Below, one piece after another: positions 58,628-64,000 of a stretch of DNA of 64,000 nt. The first letter of the stretch is position 1; each line of letters begins with the position of its first letter. The notes beneath the pieces are model-generated. The model did not search any database. It was given only the letters and a program-made list of their open reading frames with translations, and was not told where the DNA came from. Source of the stretch: Malachius bipustulatus (lineage: Eukaryota > Arthropoda > Insecta > Coleoptera > Melyridae); the NCBI GenBank assembly GCA_910589415.1, contig OU342630.1:18199867-18263866 (forward strand). Direction: 5' to 3'. Position numbers and translations under genes: made by a program.

Positions 58628-58634
58628 ATATCTA
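55943..58634 (-). pseudogene. R2-like ORF: reverse transcriptase plus restriction-like endonuclease, two lesions
   Basis: The main frame runs from the ATG at 58242-58244 to 56124, 706 codons. RT motifs are LDISKAFDKI, GVPQGGPLSP and FADD at residues 293-296. A zinc knuckle, C592-x2-C595-x8-H604-x4-C609, is followed by RHHKV and the restriction-like endonuclease pair D655/D670 (RFSDIVAF, YIIDPT). In the usual motif a Pro precedes the first Asp; here it is Ser. The same frame continues upstream of the ATG past one TAA at 58392-58394 to about 58634, so codons are missing at the 5' side. Near 56135 a run of A shifts the frame; the true C-terminus (GLWFGARGSISNSVLNFF, typical of R2) continues in the next frame to 55943. 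The protein would nick target DNA and prime reverse transcription. R2/R4-type clade is likely. Confidence 0.87.
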
Positions 58635-58710
58635 GAGAGCGGTATTACAGATATTATGTAAAAAATTATTTATTTTTCATAAACTTCGCCACCTTGTATC
58701 TCAAAAGTTA
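58628..58710. repeat. remaining right arm of the palindromic element
   Basis: ATATCTAGAGAGCGGTATTA through TATCTCAAAAGTTAAGA is the complement of 55310-55400. Similarity stops after GTTAAGA. Confidence 0.75.
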
Positions 58711-59129
58711 AGACTTCTGGTTTGGAGTTTCAATTGAAACATCACGCACTGACGTTTGATAAATGAGAAAAGCATTTCACAAATTAGGAAAAACAAAAGA
58801 CGAATATCAAAAGAAAAAGACTGTAAGATTTGACTCTCTTGTGCACTATCGCTGATGATTATGTTTGTGTTATTTTCATTTTAAATAGATTTATTTCAAA
58901 TAGGTTTATTCTATCTTAAGTAGGTATTTAAAATAGATTTATTCAAAATAGTAACCCACCTCTGGGTATTTTGTGATAAAGCAGACGTTATTTACATTAG
59001 ATTCGTAGATGATTTTTTAGAACAAGTGACATCACGGTTCTGCCGATGCGGAGCCAACCTGCTGCGGCAGGTCATACTGTGTTTCAGTGTATCATACTAA
59101 AGCGCTATGCTTGGCATCTGGCAACAGTG
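58711..59129. other. no gene; ORF-like repeat copy 2 at 58745-58835
   Basis: 58745-58835 is the second copy of the segment at 28232-28346 and is interrupted by indels. The remainder is not assignable. Confidence 0.4.
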
Positions 59130-59410
59130 CTGGGTCTCACTTTCTACGAATCATGTAATATACGGACCTCATTAAATGCGGAGAGCATAAATAAATATAC
59201 CGACCTCACTTTGATATTCACGCAAACTGTCCTCACTATGTTCCTATATACATGAAAATTATAACTTGGCTCTGTTCTGTTTTCCCTGCGTATACTCTCC
59301 AGCCATCTATCGCCCATCTCAAGATTTAACAATCAGAACATTTACTATGCCTGTAGAATGCTTTCTTCTGGTGGTCCTCACTTGATGGGTAGAACAGTTG
59401 GTCCTCGCTT
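59130..59410. repeat. locus with recurring GTCCTCACTT motifs, copy 2
   Basis: Motifs at about 59131, 59163, 59204, 59229, 59374 and 59399, all as (G)GTCCTCACTT or ACCTCACTTTG variants in one orientation. Confidence 0.5.
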
Positions 59411-59424
59411 TGATAGTTGGCCAA

Positions 59425-59425
<1 letters not shown>

Positions 59426-59461
<36 letters not shown>
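59426..59461. repeat. (TA)n microsatellite
   Basis: About 17 TA units. Confidence 0.95.
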
Positions 59462-59462
<1 letters not shown>

Positions 59463-60050
59463 TGGGCAGGTGAATTTTGGAAAACCACTTTTTCGTGATC
59501 TGGGGGTCATGATCGGTGGACATTTGATGAGTTTGGGTGATTTTCGAAAAGTGATGTCGTCCTCAATAGTGTATTTTTTTGTTAAAAAATACACTAAAAT
59601 CTGGAAGTGCGAATGATATTCTTGAGATTGCCTTAGGTCTTAACACTTCAGTGCTAACATGACCCTCATTAGACATTATCCTCCACATCACAGTGAAACG
59701 CGACAAATGACAAATTACTCTTCTCACAGTGAAATGAGACACATTAGCTTTGTATGCGAAAGCTCATACCTAGCTTGGAATTATTTTCTAAATGGCCTTG
59801 TACTTGCAGCTCTGAATGCAGTGTTTGACGTTGATAATGCTCTCCCTCTGTGCCCCAGGATTCAAGCTTTATATTGTATTATTCAATTGTGTGATATTTA
59901 TGAAGATGCAACTCAAAAAAAGTACCCAACAATCATGATACAACTGCACATGGTATGTCAGCTTGAGACTGAAAACTCGTCCGCGCTGCGCATGACGTCA
60001 CTATGGTGATAGTAATCCAAACGCTAACGAAAGAATTGGAAATATTTTAA
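59462..60050. other. no recognised gene
   Basis: An open frame of 116 codons at 59659-60009 has no domain I recognise. Codon use is not distinctive. Confidence 0.35.
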
Positions 60051-61450
60051 CGTGAAAGTCAACACATATCTTGTGCGGGTCACGCATAAATTTCTCAAAG
60101 ATTCAAATTCGTATTTCTTGTTATTTTACAAATTAAAAATAGAGCGGACATAAAAAAAATAAAAGTTGAGTAATTATGAAAGCCCTGGAATCTTATAGGA
60201 GTTTTGAATATTTTTGGAATGTCGAATGGATTCATGACGTCTTATGTAAACTTACAAAGTCAATAGTTTATTTATACTAAGAAATAGTTTTTCTGCGGAA
60301 ATAGGGGACGAACATTCAGATTTAAAAAAAAATTCAGATCTCTTCAAAACTATTCAAGAAACTAATTTTTGAAAGACTATAATCATGATCCCCAATAAGA
60401 AAGCAGTAAAAAGTTTACCTCGGAAAATACGCTTTTACTGGCAGGAGGAAGAGCGTTTTTGGTTACATCCCGGCTGGTGCGTTCGCCGACGCATCATAAG
60501 AATTTATCGTAATAAGGTTTCTTCTTTCTAACTAAAACGGAAGGTTCGTAGCCCAAAGGTCGCAAATATGTAATAATTTATTAATCTGCAATGCTTACAA
60601 ATGTAGCTCAAAGAACTAATGAAATGAGACATCAAACAACTGGAATAATTTCCTATCGTTTGCTGACGCACCAGACTGTATAAGTACTTATTTTAAGAAA
60701 AAATGCTCGGAGGCGTATTTTTTGGATTTACCCGATCTAGTATTTCAAGTTGCCGCTTTTGTAGTAAAGAAAAAACTATACAGGGAGACCCAAGTTTGAG
60801 GTATGACGTCATCCACTTTTTTTAAGGACATCATGGGTTACACATAAATTTCTCAAAGTTTCAAAATTTTATTACCTATCAATTATGTATTATCATTTAC
60901 CAAAAAAAAAAAAACACAATTGACTATTTACTATTGACTATTATAACAATGGTGATTATTCTTTCAATGCCCAAAATGTTGTCCGCATTCAGTAATTGGA
61001 AATACTCTAAAGTGAATTAATAAAAATTCAAAGTAAAAGAGATGTTTCTGTTTTTATTCGTTTGTATTTTTTTTTATATTTTTCATAATTTTTTTTTATT
61101 TAAATCATTTGGTATTAAAAAAATTATGTAAATCAAAAATATATTCAATTAAGAAAAAAGTGTATTCCTTGAAACATATAACATTTTTTCAACCACTTAT
61201 GTCAATATGACATCCTTTTGCTTGTCTTTTAGTGCTTTATAACATTCCGTGAAGAATAAATTATCGTTTGTTTGTTTTTGAAAAAAGAGAACAAATCTTT
61301 AATTTTGTTTTTATCGTCATACATATTGGATTCCTAGATTTTGTTCACCAAATAACACGAAAAAAACAACAACTGCGACCATAAGAAAAAGAAAAGTTGA
61401 CTATGAAAACTCAGGGATTTAGTGAACATTTTTCAACCCACAAAAAAACA
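60051..61450. repeat. degenerate copies of the 38420-41631 palindrome core
   Basis: 60130-60290 (CGGACATAAAAAAAATAAAA, then TATGTAAACTTACAAAG) and 61370-61470 (GACCATAAGAAAAAGAAAAG) match the core found at 38870-39000 and 41290-41440. A degraded ACAGGGAGACCC terminus is near 60779. ACGCATAAATTTCTCAAAGA at 60085 recurs nearly at 60843. Confidence 0.5.
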
Positions 61451-61871
61451 ATTATTCTCGATAATAAAAACTTGTGTATTCGTTGTAAACAATACGTCAG
61501 ACTACATGTTATATGTATAGTGTGACATATAAAGTACGCATCATATGGGATAAATTTTTCCTTTTCGGTTTAAAAAATTTTGACTTCGCTAATAGTTTTT
61601 GCTTTAAAAATGACACGCACACCACCTGTCACGTCTAGATAAATTTTTTTTTTTTAATTTGTTGAACTGACATTTCTGAGTTTTTTTTTAATATTAACCT
61701 GTTTCGACAGCTTAGGATCATTGACACGTGCATTTTATTACACTGGATGAACATTTTATATTTACATTATATTATATTTATATTTTACATTATACATTTA
61801 TATTAGGTGGTATAGATTTACGTCTTGCAGATACTTGAACAGTTTTGCCTGTTGGTCCTGGGAGCTTAATA
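61451..61871. other. no recognised feature
   Basis: Nothing assignable. Confidence 0.4.
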
Positions 61872-62301
61872 TACAGGGTTGCTCATTAGTGCGGCAAAGT
61901 AGCTTTTATACTAGAATTCTAAATAATTCAAAAAAAAACTCATATGCCGCTCCACCAAGTACGATTTTCTCCACTTTTTAAAAATATTTTTGTAATATAC
62001 AGGGTGGTCCTTTTATAAAATCACAACATCGCAACTTTCTTATTTTAAATACGAGGGTACAATTTCTTTTCAAGTTTTGGATTGAGATCTAATTTCTGAG
62101 TAAAATGACATAATGTTACCTTCACCAACCCTCCCGGTTTATGCACTATGTCAATTTTTCTGAAAAATAATTCAAATGTAACCGTCCAGAAAACTAATAA
62201 AATCAATTTCGTTTTTCATTATTAAAAATTCTCGCATCATGCACCAACAAGGTGACACATGAAGGTATTTAAATATCTATTGGGAAGTTTAATTTTTTAT
62301 A

Positions 62302-63356
62302 CAGGGTGTTCAAAAGCCAGCTACAAACTTTGAAGATTTCGAATCGATTTTTCTTGTTTATTTTAAATACAACGCCCTGTATATTATTACGTCATCAATT
62401 AGGTATTGAAGTCCTCCTTCAACCTATTGTAGGGTTTCTTATACCTAACTCTTATAGTTTAGAAGTTTGAAAGATTTCTTTGGAAAATATTGGAAAATAA
62501 CAAAAATTGATAATCAACAACAACCAATGTCAATCGTCAGTATAAACGTATAGGGCGGCATTGTTGGAGTTTGAAGGAAATCATATGTTATAAGGCCACA
62601 TTTTATCGATGGTAATGTCAACAATGTGTAGCATCCAAATTTTCTAGAAGATGCATTATTTATTTATAATTACCTCAAAATGATGCAAAATGTCCTACAA
62701 AATTTTCTAGAAAACCTGCGGTTTCAACACGATGGTGCTCCTGTCAATTATTCTCTTGTCGTGAGAACTTTTTTAAACCAAAAGTATGAAAATAGATGGA
62801 TGGGCAGGGCGGGGAGCCACATCAACCTGACCAGCCAGTTCACCAGACCTAACTAAGATGAATTTCTTTTTTTGGGCACGTGTTGACGATATTGTCTATC
62901 AGACGCCTGCTACTACTCCAAAAGACTCGACATGAAAAATACAAGAATCGTTTATGGAAAATACAAGAATCGTTTAAGTGGGTTACAATTGAGACGTTAA
63001 TGGAAGTGAGAAGGGCATTTTGAAGACCTCAAAAGTGTGTTGAGCATAATGGTGGACAGTTTGAACATTTATTATAAATTTTTGTAATGTGTAAGGTAAT
63101 GTAGGATTATGTTGGCAGTATTTTGATGTTTTTGTTTGTTGTTGATTATCAATTTTAGGTTATTTTTCAATATTTTTCAAAGAAATCTTTCTAACTTCTA
63201 AACTTTAAGAGTTAGGTATAGGAAACCCTATAATAGGTTGAAAGAGGACTTCAATACCTAATTGATGACGTGATAATATACAGAGCGTTGTGTTTAAAAT
63301 AAACAAGAAAAATAGATTCGAAATCTTCAAAGTTTGTAGCTGGCTTTTGACACCCT
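62302..63356 (+). mobile_element. triple-nested palindromic element, innermost mariner-type copy
   Basis: CAGGGTGTTCAAAAGCCAGC and near-complement (ending GACACCCTG), TA at 62300-62301 and 63357-63358. Inverted repeats of about 180 bp enclose a degraded transposase. It has the same terminus and architecture as 22953-23684. Confidence 0.85.
62680..63078 (+). pseudogene. mariner transposase C-terminal half, degraded
   Basis: The frame from the ATG at 62680 reads FQHDGAPVNYSLVVRTFL and KYENRWMGRAGS up to a TAA near 62855. In the next frame follows SSPDLTKMNFFFWARV and DDIVYQTPATTPKD. A third frame ends EHNGGQFEHLL. The third catalytic residue, an Asp in this family (compare LDFYLWG at 23137-23505), is Asn here. 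An 18-base tandem duplication (ATACAAGAATCGTTTA) lies near 62938-62975. It is dead by at least two frameshifts and an active-site change. It is related to, but distinct from, the transposase fragment at 23095-23505. Confidence 0.8.
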
Positions 63357-63784
63357 GTATAAAAAATTAAACTTCCCAATAGATATTTAAACATCTTCAT
63401 GTGTATTCTTGTTGGTGCATGATGAGAGAATTTTTAATAATGAAAAACGAAATTGATTTTATTAGTTTTCTGGACGGTCACATTTGAATTATTTTTCAAA
63501 AAAATTGACATAGCGCATAAACCGGGAGGGTTGGTGAAGGTAACATTATGTCATTTTACTCAGAAATTAGATCTCAATCCAAAACTGGAAAAAAAATTGT
63601 ACCCTCGTATTTAAAATAAGAAAGTTGATGTTGTGATTTTATAAAAGGACCACCCTGTATATTACAAAAATATTTTTAAAAAGTGGAGAAAATCGTACTT
63701 GGTGGAGCGGCATATAAGTTTTTTTAGAATTATTTAGAATTCTAGTATAAAAGCTACTTTGCCGCACTAATGAGCAACCCTGTA

Positions 63785-64000
63785 TAATGGAGACTATGAG
63801 CTGGCTTGTGTTTAACAGCACTCATGGTTCCATTGCATTGATAATATTGGTGATATTGATGGTAATTATTATTTAAAAAAATGTTGTTATGTTCTAAAAG
63901 TGCTGGGAAAGGTAAAAATAAGTATTTTTCGTTGGGGATTGTTATTTAATTCGATGTAGGTATGTATTTACTAAATAAAGAAACGAAACCAAGTCAAGTA
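63785..64000. other. no recognised feature
   Basis: AT-rich flank to the end of the window. Confidence 0.4.

Larger units (their letters stand above)
62000..63657. mobile_element. triple-nested palindromic element, second level
   Basis: CAGGGTGGTCCTTTTATAAA and its complement, TA at 61998-61999 and 63658-63659. Its own arms are 302 and 301 bp, nearly perfect complements, so it would be a palindrome of about 605 bp on its own. Confidence 0.85.
61874..63782. mobile_element. triple-nested palindromic element, outer level
   Basis: CAGGGTTGCTCATTAGTGCG and its complement end the structure, with TA at 61872-61873 and 63783-63784. Only 126 bp (left) and 125 bp (right) belong to this level before the next pair of termini. 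Those arms are complementary, so without the insertion this would be a palindromic MITE of about 253 bp. Confidence 0.85.

Noticed and set aside
59659..60009. 116-codon open frame with a plausible-looking protein
   Set aside because: No domain, no homologue recalled, no supporting context; kept only as an unassigned stretch.

Overview
The window looks like a stretch of insect nuclear genome with no recognisable host gene. It is strongly AT-rich, has eukaryotic-style polyadenylation signals and no operon structure. It carries arthropod-type transposable elements: BEL/Pao, Ty3/gypsy, Jockey-like and R2-like LINEs, a Penelope-like element, rosa-type mariner and PIF/Harbinger. A hemipteran or similar insect is possible, but the sequence does not fix the order. 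Nearly everything that can be named is a mobile element or a piece of one.

Layout. 1-1662 (minus): 5' part of a BEL/Pao retrotransposon, an open gag-protease frame of 554 codons running off the window edge; 1663-3250 is probably its leader and LTR area. 5660-6555: PIF/Harbinger element with TAA target duplication and a broken Myb/SANT gene. 7129-7904 and 9415-9570: LINE fragments. 9606-10414 and 10826-11216: palindromic elements ending in CAGGGTG. 12897-13215: short tandem duplication. 14186-14990: 90-bp satellite with two alternating monomer types. 15338-15796 and 42545-42998: inverted copies of one dispersed repeat. 17459-21643 (minus): whole but decayed Ty3/gypsy element with both LTRs and a 150-bp MITE inside its reverse transcriptase. 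22953-23684: internally deleted rosa-type mariner. 26901-27803: solo LTR with 4-bp target duplication. 29280-31010: old giant palindrome. 33254-34045: Penelope-like 3' end present as an inverted pair, each arm with a hammerhead ribozyme. 38420-55825 and 60000-63782: dense field of long inverted-repeat elements with TA target duplications, several nested inside each other. 55826-58627 (minus): nearly intact R2-like retrotransposon inserted into an arm of one palindrome.

The most interesting signal is architectural. Long palindromes with CAGGGTG-like ends repeatedly hold another such element at their exact centre, giving 'Russian doll' structures. At 61874-63782 three nested pairs of termini are placed symmetrically to within one base, and the innermost carries a decayed mariner transposase. 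Either these elements prefer the tip of a hairpin as target, or large inverted duplications create the symmetry. Transcripts through these palindromes would fold into long double-stranded RNA (inference).

Limits: everything was read by eye, so repeat boundaries are accurate to a few bases where target duplications are seen and to tens of bases elsewhere. Identities are estimates. No database search was possible.
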